This document shows positions 43,842 through 53,216 of a DNA stretch of 64,000 nt, piece by piece. Position 1 is the stretch's first letter; every line of letters starts with the position of its first letter. The translations under genes and the position numbers were made by a program. The notes beneath the pieces are model-generated. The model had not been told where the DNA came from. It saw only the letters and a list, made by a program, of their open reading frames with translations, and did no database searches. This stretch comes from Bacillus_BD sp963787345 (GTDB taxonomy: Bacteria > Bacillota > Bacilli > Bacillales > Cytobacillaceae): the NCBI GenBank assembly GCA_963787345.1, contig CAWBCW010000015.1:1-64000 (forward strand), written 5' to 3'.

Positions 43842-44240
43842 CTCATGAAATGGCTGTAAGCCAGGTTCTGTTCCTGTGTGCTCAAACGATGCCAATCTCG
43901 CACAAACAGGTGTAGTCATATAACTATCGATCAATTTGACCGATCCATCCCTTCGGTTCACTTCCCACAGGATGGTGCCCCTACCAAAGTTTGGGTTGCT
44001 CGCTCGTGGGGTTTACCTCGTTCCATTTCTTCCGTTTCCAGAAGAACTCCGTTACTGTGGCACTTTCAGGATACTTTCAGCATATCCAATTGGACTTAGC
44101 TAATTTCTCCGCCGTCAGAGAAGAATCTCTGCCCACCTTTACAGATGGCACGAACACTCCGGGCATCTCAGCACCGGGCGAGCCTGGACTTTCCTCAACT
44201 CATTTTCAAGAGCTGCGACTACTCACCATTTCATGTTTGT
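43842..44240 (-). ncRNA. rnpB: RNase P RNA, type B
   Basis: On the - strand, typical type-B catalytic RNA: GAGGAAAGTCCAGGCTCGC, GGTGCTGAGATGCCCG, AAGTGCCACAGTAACG, GGTAAACCCCACGAGCGAGC, AACCCAAACTTTGGTAGGGG and the 3' end ACAGAACCTGGCTTACAG. The two ends pair as CATGAAATGG/CCATTTCATG (P1). Length about 399 nt. It processes the 5' ends of tRNAs with RnpA. It is separated from ffs by only about 55 bases, in the same direction. Confidence 0.95.
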
Positions 44241-44445
44241 TTCGTTCATCACTACAAGAATAACTTTAACATACATTTGCTTAAAACTGCATTAGTAGAA
44301 GGATTCCAGTTATGGAAGGGATTTACCTTATCCAACACGGAATAGTACTCATGTTACGAGTGGTTAACTTATTACTAGACTTTTGGGCAAAATACAGTTG
44401 TATTCTCATTGAGGATAGACAGATAAAATCTTGGAGGGATTTAGT

Positions 44446-45594
44446 ATGAAACATTTTACAGAAGAAGAAAAGATAAAGATTTTATCCGACATAATAGCGA
44501 TTAAATCTGTTAATGAAAACGAAATCGAAGTGGCAAATTACTTGAAAGATTTATTTGCCGAATACGGTATTGAATCTAAAATTGTTCCAGTTACAGACAC
44601 TCGTGTTAACTTAGTGGCTGAAATTGGAAGCGGAAGTCCAGTCATTGGCGTTTCTGGTCATATGGATGTCGTTTCTCCTGGTGATGAAAGCGAGTGGACT
44701 TCAGATCCGTTCACATTGACAGAAAGAGACGGGAAATTATACGGACGTGGAACAAATGACATGAAAGGAGGTTTAGTAAACCTTGCTTTAGTGATGATTG
44801 AACTCAAAGAAAATAATGAACTAAAAAATGGTACGGTTCGTTTTATGGCAACGACTGGTGAAGAAGTCGGTGGCGCAGGTTCTAAAAAATTATACGAAGA
44901 AGGCTATATGGATGATGTAGATTATCTATGGGTAGCTGAACCTTCTCATGACACGATTATTTACTCTCACAAAGGATCACTTAACTTGCGTGTCACGTCT
45001 ATTGGTGAAGCAGCACACAGTTCTATGCCGGACCAAGGTTATAACGCGATTAATCCATTGATGAAATATTTATTAGAAGTAGACGAAAAATTGAATGGCG
45101 ATGATCGTAAAAATGAAGTTCTAGATAAATTAGTTATGAGCACAACGATTTTTAATGCAGGGAATCAAGTAAACTCCGTTCCAGAAAAAGCAGTAGCCGA
45201 AATAAACGTGCGTACGATTCCGGAATTTGATAACGATGAAGTCATTGACTTATTCAACACAACAGCAAGCATTTACAATAAAGAAGGCTCTACTATTAAT
45301 GTTGAAGTGACCATGTCATTACCAAGTGTTTTCACTTCAGGACAGTCTGAAATGGTTGATCTTGCGAAAGAACTCGGTAAAAAACATTTAGGTTTAGATA
45401 TTTCGGTTAAAGGTTCGCCAGGGGTAACGGATGCATCAAACTTATTACGAGGTAAAGACGACAACTTCCCATTCATGATGTTTGGTCCCGGAGAAACAAA
45501 AATGGCACACAAAACAGATGAATATGTCTACAAAGAGTACTACTTTGCATTCTTCGATATCTATAAAGAGTTAATTTTAGGATTATCGAAATAA
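44446..45594 (+). CDS. M20-family metallopeptidase/deacylase (ArgE/DapE-like)
   Basis: 382-aa di-zinc hydrolase. Zinc ligands and catalytic residues are visible: GVSGHMDVVSPG (His and Asp, about 70), YGRGTNDMKGG (Asp, about 102), TTGEEVGGAGS (Glu-Glu, about 137), VAEPSHD (about 163) and a final KTDEYV with His in AHKTDE (about 356). DapE/ArgE relatives deacylate N-acyl amino acids or succinyl-diaminopimelate. ATG 44446 follows GGAGG by 8 bases. Single gene; a hairpin lies downstream at 45693-45730. The substrate cannot be set because no arg or dap genes adjoin. Confidence 0.88.
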   Translation: MKHFTEEEKIKILSDIIAIKSVNENEIEVANYLKDLFAEYGIESKIVPVTDTRVNLVAEIGSGSPVIGVSGHMDVVSPGDESEWTSDPFTLTERDGKLYGRGTNDMKGGLVNLALVMIELKENNELKNGTVRFMATTGEEVGGAGSKKLYEEGYMDDVDYLWVAEPSHDTIIYSHKGSLNLRVTSIGEAAHSSMPDQGYNAINPLMKYLLEVDEKLNGDDRKNEVLDKLVMSTTIFNAGNQVNSVPEKAVAEINVRTIPEFDNDEVIDLFNTTASIYNKEGSTINVEVTMSLPSVFTSGQSEMVDLAKELGKKHLGLDISVKGSPGVTDASNLLRGKDDNFPFMMFGPGETKMAHKTDEYVYKEYYFAFFDIYKELILGLSK

Positions 45595-45606
45595 AAAGAG
45601 ATTTTA

Positions 45607-45690
45607 TCAAATTCGCCCGCCTAATTTGCATCTGGATTTTTATCGAGCGAGCTCGATAAAAATCCGTGACATCCGCTGTCATACGTCAAA
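45607..45690 (-). repeat. Dispersed palindromic repeat, inverted copy
   Basis: On the - strand it reads as the distal half of the element at 16775: palindrome ATCGAGCTCGCTCGAT, then AAAAATCCAGATGCAAATTAG and GCGGGCGAATTTG. Identity by eye is about 80% over 60 bases. Confidence 0.7.
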
Positions 45691-45692
45691 AA

Positions 45693-45730
45693 CAAAAGGT
45701 CTTAGCTATTTTTAGCCCAGACCTTTTTAT
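45693..45730 (+). terminator. Terminator of the M20 gene
   Basis: AAAAGGTCT...AGACCTTTTT hairpin with a T-run, about 100 bases past the stop codon. Confidence 0.7.
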
Positions 45731-45810
45731 TTATTTTCAATCTTTAACCTATCCATTTTTACGTCAAAAAGCGGAAGACCCCCCTCCTTAATTCATTGAG
45801 GGGATGAATT

Positions 45811-45869
45811 TGAACTGCACCCCAATTGTTAGACACAACACATAAACTAACAATTGGAGGTGCAGTTCA
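45811..45869. mobile_element. 59-bp miniature palindrome with IS3-like ends
   Basis: Left end TGAACTGCACCCCAATTGTT and right end, its inverse, enclose only about 14 bases. The TG...CACCCCAATTGTTAGAC ends resemble those of IS3-family elements, so this may be an element collapsed to its two terminal repeats. Confidence 0.55.
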
Positions 45870-46023
45870 TACTCATGCTTCATTAGGAATTTTTGTAACG
45901 CGAGATCCGTCTCCGCGTTACAGTCATCTTCAGCAAAATGTAAAAAGGAGAAAAGAGCATTCTCTCTTTTCCCCTCTTTATCAACGGCCCATACCACAAG
46001 TTAAAAGAACTGGGTAAAGCATC

Positions 46024-46809
46024 CTATATATCCATCTCCCACCACTTTTGTTCTTCTTGCTTCATCTTTTTCTCCGTTTGCTGAGGATAGGTGGTTCGGA
46101 ATTTATGATGGTCAGCTGGGATAATTTCTACCATTTTTGCAATTAAATCTTCTGGGTCAAACTGGTTCTTTAATCCCTCTTCCGCCTTTTTTATATCCTC
46201 TTTTTTCGTGAAGTTCTTCTCTTCATCGTACCCTTTCCATAGCTCTTCTGCCGCCCGATCATTAAAGCCTGTCTTGAAGGCATCAGGGTTAATGGTGGCA
46301 ACTTTCACCCCAAATCCTTGAAGTTCCAACTTTAGTGTATGAGCAATCGCTTCAATCGCGTGCTTTGTAGCAGCATATGGACCGTTATATGGAGATGCTA
46401 AAATTCCAGAAATTGAACTCATAAAGACGATTTTTCCGCTCCCCTTTTCAACCATCTTACGTGCAGCGATCTGTACTGTTTCCAAGGTTGCGAAAACATT
46501 CACCTCAAAAAGTGCCCGAAATCTGTCCATCGGCATTTCCCCGAGCGGCCCTCGTTCATTAATCGCAGCATTTGCAACAAATACGTCAAAATCATACTTC
46601 TCAATCTGTTTCAGATCCAAAGGGTTCGTAATATCAACTTTAATCACTTCTATATCCAGTTCCAGATCATTTGCTTCCCGCAGAAGGTCTGTTTTTTGGG
46701 AAGTCAGTTCTGTAGCAGCAATTACACGATGCCCTTTTTTAGCAAGACCCATTGCTGCACCTCTGCCAAGCCCGGTGCCTGCACCCGTAATGAAAATTGT
46801 TTTGCCCAT
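46024..46809 (-). CDS. Short-chain dehydrogenase/reductase
   Basis: 261-aa classical SDR unrelated in detail to the duplicated ones. Motifs: TGAGTGLGRG (residues 7-16), VANAA in place of NNAG (about 84), MSSISG (about 134) and YAATK (about 147-151), then NPDAFKTGF. The C-terminal extension is highly charged (KKMKQEEQKWWEMDI). GGAGG lies 8 bases before ATG 46809. Single gene; substrate unknown. Confidence 0.88.
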   Translation of the reverse strand: MGKTIFITGAGTGLGRGAAMGLAKKGHRVIAATELTSQKTDLLREANDLELDIEVIKVDITNPLDLKQIEKYDFDVFVANAAINERGPLGEMPMDRFRALFEVNVFATLETVQIAARKMVEKGSGKIVFMSSISGILASPYNGPYAATKHAIEAIAHTLKLELQGFGVKVATINPDAFKTGFNDRAAEELWKGYDEEKNFTKKEDIKKAEEGLKNQFDPEDLIAKMVEIIPADHHKFRTTYPQQTEKKMKQEEQKWWEMDI

Positions 46810-47168
46810 GTTAAATTCCTCCATTCGAAATAGCATGCCAATTTATGTTTCCCAATAGCAGGAAGTGCATACTAAACATGGGCAACTTTACCAATTCTTA
46901 CAGGATTCATGACGTCGTCGACTGCCTCATTAGTTGGAACAACAAAAAAGCAGCCGAAGCCGCCATATTTTTTCAAACATCAATGATTTGCTAGGCACTT
47001 GCATAACAGTAAATGAGCATCGTTCAATAGGTTCTATTCCTATTACCTAGCCTTAATTAATTTTTCAAGAAGAAGAAGCAAACTCTCCGAGTAACTCGAC
47101 GAACTAGAATAATAAGAAAAATTTCTACGATAATAGGTGGTGAAAAAGATAGTAGGAGGCTTGCCTAG
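46810..47168. other. Intergenic region sharing sequence with 43015-43210
   Basis: Bases 47055-47230 repeat the region upstream of the 47-aa ORF. No other gene seen. Confidence 0.5.
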
Positions 47169-47234
47169 GTGAAGACAAACAAAAGAAAACACAATAATAA
47201 AATAAACAGTAAGGAACAGGTTTTACAAAGTTAA
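47169..47234 (+). pseudogene. Truncated copy of the 47-aa small protein gene
   Basis: GTG start with the same AGGAGGCTTGCCTAG leader as 43138; 16 of the first 18 codons correspond, then a stop after 21 codons. Probably a dead duplicate. Confidence 0.5.
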
Positions 47235-47738
47235 TTTCCCCTCAAGAATAAGTGTTGCTCAAGGAAAAAACGAAGGGTAAAAGAAGAACATTACCTATAG
47301 CATCTATTGGACCCTCACTTTAAGTTTGAATTTATTTGTTGTACTGAAACTTGTTAACGATTGAATGATAATCACTTTCGTTTATCACGCCCAAAACCTT
47401 ACAAAGATAGGCATTTACGACAATTTTCTTTTTAATTCGTTTAGATAGATACATATTAAATCAACTCGCTTTATTTATATTATATTTACCACCTTCAAAA
47501 TGTTTCCTTAGACCAATAAAGTTTCATTACTTAAATTTTTTTTAATATACACAATTTCTCATCAATATTCACTTTAGTTTTCCCATCCCTTTTTCATGGT
47601 TAAAATTCAGTTGATTATTTTCAGTAAATTTATGGTGTTTAGAAATTTGAGTGTTTATTAAATGGTTTACCTGCAAGGAATAGTAATTAGGTAAGATACT
47701 CGCCAACAAGAAATAAAAGTTAGACTATTCAAAAAAAC
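47235..47738. other. Intergenic region, nothing identified
   Basis: About 500 AT-rich bases with no gene, upstream of the metal operon. Confidence 0.4.
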
Positions 47739-47757
47739 AGTTGCCTTAAGGAAACAT
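47739..47757 (+). promoter_or_regulatory. Putative MntR box upstream of the HMA/P-type ATPase operon
   Basis: AGTTGCCTTAAGGAAACAT, one or two bases from the B. subtilis MntR operator core TTTGCCTTAAGGAAACT. It lies 36 bases before the first start codon. Confidence 0.65.
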
Positions 47758-47792
47758 ATTTGGTAAAGTGTAGAAAAATAGGAGAGAATGTC

Positions 47793-48098
47793 ATGTTGGG
47801 GAAAATTAAAGATTATCTATTATTTAATCACGTAAAACAAAAGCTTGAAAAATATGATATTAAAATCATTCACTTTATCCCAGGACGTATTCGTCTTCAG
47901 TCTTTACAATGGAAAACGAACATAACCTTGATGGAGAAAGTCGTAAAAGAATTACAAGCACAGTCCATGATTTTTTCTGTTCAACCTACTTTCATAACAG
48001 GAAGTTTAGTCATTACCTATGACACTTCCTATCTAACAAATTTACAAGAACTAGATTCATGGTTTCGAGTACTTGATCAAGTGTACCTAGAAAAGTAA
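47793..48098 (+). CDS. HMA-like small protein (101 aa)
   Basis: First gene of a metal-transport operon. It has a heavy-metal-associated-type ferredoxin fold without the CxxC metal motif: KIIHFIPGRIRLQ (about 27-39), then SVQPTFITGSLVITYD (about 70-85). The pattern H-x-x-P-G-R-x-R is shared with the next genes and typical of HMA_2-like proteins encoded beside CtpC-type P-type ATPases. ATG 47793 has GGAGAG 7 bases upstream. Probably an accessory or chaperone-like protein; the downstream pump gene is broken. Confidence 0.65.
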   Translation: MLGKIKDYLLFNHVKQKLEKYDIKIIHFIPGRIRLQSLQWKTNITLMEKVVKELQAQSMIFSVQPTFITGSLVITYDTSYLTNLQELDSWFRVLDQVYLEK

Positions 48099-48150
48099 AT
48101 GAAATAAGGAGAGATGAGAAGCTTGATTTCTACTCTTATGGGAATAGGGC

Positions 48151-48648
48151 ATGTCCTTAATTACGCCAAAAGTAATGTCTCAGTTTCGAGACCAAAAGAT
48201 AAAAGTTGTACACGCCATGCCAGGAAGGCTGCGTATACAATGTGATAGTTGGAAAAATGAAATAGTGGCTAACGCTTTAAGCAAGAATGTAGAAAAGTAT
48301 CCTTTAATTTTATCCTCTGAAGCTTCACCTATTACAGGAAGTCTCACATTAGAATTTGTCATTCCCCATATTAGTCAACAAGAGTTAGATGAATTAATGC
48401 AGTTTATCGTCCAAACTGCATCAGATGCACTTCTTTATACAGATGCTACGCTTATGAAAGGAATGCAGAAAACATTAGGTATAGTGGATAAAGGAATTAA
48501 AAGACAAACAAATGGGTTTGCTGATTTCGACAGTTTATTTGTTTTGTTTTTACTAGGAAAAGGGATACATGCATTCAGTAACACTCCTGCATTTTCATCC
48601 AGTTTATTTTATTGGGCTTATACGCATAATAAAAGAAAAAGGAAGTGA
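48151..48648 (+). CDS. HMA-like protein with C-terminal hydrophobic tail (165 aa)
   Basis: Second HMA_2-like protein: KVVHAMPGRLRIQCDSW (about 18-34) and ASPITGSLTLEF (about 57-68), again with no CxxC. The C-terminal part (about 125-155) is hydrophobic and may be a membrane anchor. The start may be ATG 48151 or ATG 48175; neither has an ideal ribosome site. It is 52 bases after the first gene and overlaps the ATPase start, so one operon. Confidence 0.65.
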   Translation: MSLITPKVMSQFRDQKIKVVHAMPGRLRIQCDSWKNEIVANALSKNVEKYPLILSSEASPITGSLTLEFVIPHISQQELDELMQFIVQTASDALLYTDATLMKGMQKTLGIVDKGIKRQTNGFADFDSLFVLFLLGKGIHAFSNTPAFSSSLFYWAYTHNKRKRK

Positions 48649-50766
48649 TCAACCACATGCTTAATGTGGTTCACTCTTTACCAGGTCGAACCCGTTTTCA
48701 TCTAAAAAGTTCATTGAGTCCTGCTATGATTGAATATTTCATTCGATCACATTCCTGGTGTTTACTCAGCTACATATACAACAAGAAACAGGAAACGTAC
48801 TCATTCACCACGATCCTACCTTATCCTTGTATACGCTTAAAAAGTTCATTCAAACCAATTTGCAACAGAAAAGATTCAACCGCTTCCATGGAGAAAACTT
48901 GTTACCTGTTGTCGCTTGTAGAGCTATGTTTCTAGCAAACTGGTATATCCAAAGTAGTCCTTTTTCTTTAGTAGTGAAAAGAATTAGACATTGGGCAGCT
49001 ATCCTCACCTCTGTTTTTACATCTCTTGGTGTTATAAAAGATGGGACTCTGAGTCTTATCAAGAATCGAAAAGCAAATGCGAACACGTTAACAGCTGCTT
49101 CTATTTTTGCTTCTCTCTATTTAGGAAATCCAGGATCTGCACTTGTTATTACGATGATGTCTACTATTAGTGAGCGGCTAACAGAATATACTTCGGAAAA
49201 AACGAAGGAGTATATCCATTCTGTAATGAATCTTGATACCACCTATGCATGGAAAGTAAATGAACAAGGAATAGAGGAAAAAGTAGAACTCGATCAAGTT
49301 CAAATAGGTGATACGGTCGTCGTATTTACAGGAGAGAAAATTCCTGTTGATGGGGTTGTAACTCAAGGGACAGGGAATCGTCGATGAATCTTCTATTACA
49401 GGAGAATATATGCCAAAGGAAATTGGAAAAGACAACAAGTTTATGGGGGAAGTATTTTACAGAATGGTCAGCTCACTGTTCTTGTAGAAAAAGTGGGAGA
49501 TGATACGGCCATTTCGCGTATCGTCAAACTATTAGAAGAAGCACAAGAAAAACAAGCCCCTATCCAAAATATGGCTAATCATTTAGCCGAAAAAATGGTT
49601 CCTGTTTCATTTGGATTAGCATTGCTTACCTTTTTATTAACACGAAATGTAAATCGGGCGATGAATATGTTAGTCATTGACTTTATCTGTGGAATTAAAT
49701 TTTCCACTGCTACTGCTCTTTATGCTTCAATCGGAAAAGCAGCAAAAAAGGGGGCTATAGTAAAAGGAAGCAATCACATTGAAGAAATGGCGAAATTAGA
49801 AGACGATTATTCTTGATAAGACAGGTACCATCACAGAAGGAGCACCTGTTGTACAACAAGTCATTTCGTGTGACGGATATGAACAAGAAGAAGTGATTCG
49901 ATTGGCAGCGTTGCAGAAAAAAATTCGTCTCACCCTATTGCCGATGCGATCGTCAAACAGGCAAAAGAATGGAAGGTAAAGATACCTGCACGAGATGAGG
50001 ACGCACAAAGTAGACAATGTAATTGGAAAAGGGATTACAACTTTTTTACAAGGAAAACAAATTGTAGTAGGTAGCCTTCGCTTTATGAAAGAACTAAAAA
50101 TTAACATGGACCATTTTATTGAAAAGCTAGAGAAAGACGAAAATTTGATTTATGTAGCCTATGATAAAACCTTAATTGGTATTATTAGTATCTTTGACCG
50201 GATTCGTTCTGGTATGCATCGTGCAGTACACCAGTTACGTCATCAAGGAATTCATGACATTATTATGTTAACGGGAGATAAACAAACAGTAGCAAGAGAG
50301 ATGGCACGTCGTCTTCGTCTTAATTGGTATCATGCAGAAACCTTGCCTGAAGATAAAGCGAAGTATGTAAAACAATATAGACGGAATAGTACCGTTATGA
50401 TGGTGGGAGATGGAATTAATGATGCTCCAGCCTTAGCTCATGCGAATATTGGAGTGACAATGGGAAGGAAAAAGGACAGATATAGCTTGTGAAGCAAGTG
50501 ATATTATTATTACATCTGATAACCCAAAAGTGCTACCAGAATTAGTTGGATTATCGAAAAAAACGATGAATATCATTAAACAAAATTTCATTGCTACATT
50601 TTTAATTAATGGAGGGGCTATTTTATTAGGAGCACTTGGTATCATTTCTCCTATTGCAGGTGCAGCCATTCATAATGCAGCAACAATTGGAGTGGTGTTG
50701 AATAGTGCCAGAATTTTATGGATAGGAGACGAGAACTATGAGACCCAAATTCTATATCCTACATGA
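48645..50766 (+). pseudogene. P1B-type (CtpC-like) metal-transporting ATPase, multiply frameshifted
   Basis: Successive frames encode a heavy-metal ATPase: HSLPGRTRFHL (HMA-like N terminus), transmembrane parts, GEKIPVDGVV then DESSITGEY (actuator), IDFICGIKFSTATALY (membrane motif, not the CPC of Cu/Zn pumps but like the D-x-SC-x-x-K of CtpC), DKTGTITEGAP (phosphorylation site), MLTGDKQ and GDGINDAPALA (hinge). At least five frame changes (near 48780, 49380, 49440, 49805, 49930 and 50470) break it; several are one-base changes in short G or A runs. It probably pumped Mn or another transition metal. Confidence 0.85.
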
Positions 50767-51300
50767 TATTCCAGGACGACTACGTTTACATATTCCTGCA
50801 TTAAGAAAATCATGAATTATGAAGAGATTAAAACAATGTTTTCTTCTTTAAGAGGCATTCAAGATGTACGAATTCAGCCTATTATTCAAACCATGCTGAT
50901 TCAGTACAAATCGGATGAAATTTCACGAAACCATTTGTTAAGATGTGTGTCTTTATTTTTTCATCAACAACCTTTTAATCCATTAAATAACTTAATGGGT
51001 CCATGTAACACCGAAAATACGCGGGGAGTTATTTCGTTCTCTCATAGCAGGTGGTTTACTACTGCTTGCCTATATTCAAAATGCATCTTTTAAACAGCCA
51101 ACTGCATTAGCATATGGTGCCGTATTGCGACTGGATATGCTGTTTTATCACATGGAACTAACAACAAATTTCGCCATCCTGATATCCTCACAGGGATCTT
51201 AAGTTTAGGATCATTAGGACCAGCTAACATGCTACATGGAGCAATGGTGACATGGGCAGTGAATGTATTAGAGTTATTACATGAAATGCGAGACGAATAA
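50738..51300 (+). pseudogene. HMA-like membrane protein, frameshifted
   Basis: Starts ATG 50738 (MRPKFYILHDIPGRLRLH, the same H-x-x-P-G-R-x-R motif), stops after 26 codons, resumes in another frame (MNYEEIKTMFSSLRGIQ), then a hydrophobic end QNASFKQPTALAYG, SHGTNNKFRHPDILTG, NMLHGAMVTWAVNVLELL. At least two frameshifts. Third HMA_2-like gene of the operon. Confidence 0.7.
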
Positions 51301-51381
51301 AATAGTCTATCCATTATGATAAATATCTTCATACATATCTGTATAATTATATAAAAAAGAATATAATTGGGGGAAATCAAG

Positions 51382-51603
51382 ATGGCATTGAACAAGGATT
51401 TTTTAATGGGATTTTTATCTGGAACAGTGGTAGGTGCAGTGGGCTATCGTTTATACGAGCAAAATAGCGGTCAATTGCAGCGCTTAGTACAACCACAAGT
51501 AGCTTTTACTCAAAAGGCGTCTTCTTATCAACCTTCTATAGAGGAATTAGTAGCTCAAAAAGAACGTTTAGAAGATATGATTGCTGAACTACAAGTAAAA
51601 TAA
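51382..51603 (+). CDS. Small membrane-anchored glycine-zipper protein (73 aa)
   Basis: Begins MALNKDFLMGFLSGTVVGAV with a glycine-zipper hydrophobic segment (about 7-25), then a Gln-rich linker and a coiled-coil-like end (EELVAQKERLEDMIAEL). Similar layout to YtxH-like proteins. GGGGGAAA precedes ATG 51382. Last gene of the HMA/ATPase operon and still intact; a terminator (AAAAGGAGAAA/TTTCTCCTTTT, 51609-51641) follows. Confidence 0.6.
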   Translation: MALNKDFLMGFLSGTVVGAVGYRLYEQNSGQLQRLVQPQVAFTQKASSYQPSIEELVAQKERLEDMIAELQVK

Positions 51604-52025
51604 GGGAAAAAAGGAGAAATAAGCTGACTGTTTCTCCTTTTTTTATTTATATAAATAATAGGAGCATATATGATAAAATTTTTATAAGTTTTTTCTTGAG
51701 AGAGCTCAGAGATTGTATCCTTAAAAGATCTAAACAATAGCTGGAGGTTAAAGCTTTTCAGAGGGGTTTAAATAAAAAATGAATCGATAAAGACTTGCAT
51801 TTATCTAACCTTTTATAGAAGAGGGAAGCTTGTGTACCTGCTGCAAGCTTTAGGTACAAAAACATTTACTAGAGGAAGTTAATGACAAAATTGATAAAAT
51901 GCTTGAATACGAGTCTGCTCTTGGCTACAGAATAGATTGAGCATTTTTATACTCTCTTTAACAGATGTAAATATATTAAATTGAAGCTATTCCATTTCCT
52001 ATAATAAATGTGGTTAATTATTTCG
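51604..52025. other. Intergenic region with terminator and gene remnant
   Basis: Terminator near 51610-51641. A hairpin GAAGCTTGTG...CTGCAAGCTT lies at about 51825-51851. The stretch 51858-51940 reads as HLLEEVNDKIDKMLEYESA before a stop, probably a remnant. Confidence 0.45.
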
Positions 52026-52341
52026 CTATCGTGTGTAGGTAATCGGTTTTAAGACTTCATATTGTCTGATAAGAGTTTGGCCAAGTTGATCTCGCTCTTC
52101 GGTAAGAAATAATATCCCATAATATTATACCGAATGAATACATGATCGCTAATGTTCTCGTCATTCGCGAAACATCTGCACGGTTCACTCCAAGAGCTCT
52201 TGCTACAAGTATGAGGGTTACTTTATTAGCGCCATCTGATAGTAAGTATATTTGCTTCATATACAGTTTCATTCCAGAAGTGAGCATTTCATTTTCACCA
52301 ACCATTTCCATTAAACAATAGTTTTGATAAACATTACTCAA
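52026..52341 (-). pseudogene. mntR: MntR/DtxR-family metalloregulator, frameshifted
   Basis: The first frame has the DtxR N terminus MLTSGMKLYMKQIYLLSDGA and helix-turn-helix ALGVNRADVSRMTRTL. After a frameshift the other frame reads MGYYFLTEERDQLGQTLIRQYEVL, the next conserved block, then a stop; the metal-binding and dimer regions are missing. It starts at the end of the second permease gene, so it was the last gene of a mnt operon. MntR binds Mn(II) and represses Mn uptake. Now non-functional. Confidence 0.75.
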
Positions 52342-53216
52342 AGGTGGAGGCTTTTACGGGTTTTACATATTTTGCGATAAGCCCATGTTTTGGGGAACAG
52401 ATAAAACTGATTAAAAATAGGATTCCCGTTGCAAAAGCCATGGACCCTGAGATGGATGTATCAATCCAGAGCGGCTATATAATAACCGATCACAGCAGAA
52501 ATTACGCCAAACAATCCGCTTAAAACAAGCATGATGGAAAGCCGATCGGTCCAAAGATAGGCCGATGCTGCTGGTGTAATGAGCATAGCGACAACCATGA
52601 TGGCCCCAACCGCATCAAAGGAGGCGACTGTTGTAATGGATACAAGACTCATGAACAAATAATGCATAACTAAAACAGGAATCCCGATACTAGCCGCAAG
52701 TGCTGGATCAAAGGTCGTAATTTTCCATTCCTTATAAAAGGCAATGATGAAGAGAAGAACAATCACAAAAACAAGGGCAAGTAAGGCAGTTGCTTTCGGG
52801 ACTTCTCCAAAAAGAGGTAAGGACATTTTATCCCAAGGAATAAAAGTAATTTCTCCCATTAAAGCATGCTGCACATCCAAGTGGGCATTCCCGGCAAATA
52901 ATTCGATTAAAATGACGCCAATGGCAAATAAAGTGGTAAACACTGTACCGATAGAAGCATCTTGCTGAACATTAAGTGAATGAAGCCACTGAACTAACAG
53001 CGCTGTTAAGAGTCCCGCTAGAATAGCTCCAACAAGCATATGTATGCCGCTTAGCTCCCTTGTAATAATAAAAGCAATGACGATACCAAGAAGGACGGTA
53101 TGACTAATCGCATCAGCCATCATCGCCATTTTTCTAAGAATCAAAAATACCCCAATTAAACCACAGGATAATCCTACTAATGAAGCCGTTACGATAATCC
53201 AAGCTGTATACGTCAT
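52334..53216 (-). pseudogene. mntD: Mn/Zn ABC transporter permease (MntD-like), frameshifted near its end
   Basis: Open for 251 codons (LSCGLIGVFLILRKMAMMAD, HTVLLGI, DAVGAIMVVAMLITPAAS) with about eight membrane helices. The frame is broken near 52470 by what looks like a 4-base repeat (GATTGAT); the other frame continues DTSISGSMAFATG, ICSPKHGLIAKY to a stop at 52334. The truncated protein retains most of the membrane core, so partial activity cannot be excluded. Confidence 0.78.

Noticed and set aside
43878..44345. Three overlapping + strand ORFs
   Set aside because: They are antisense to RNase P RNA and lack ribosome sites.
52057..52341. 94-codon ORF as an intact novel protein
   Set aside because: Its N-terminal part is MntR-like and the rest continues in another frame, so it is a broken gene.
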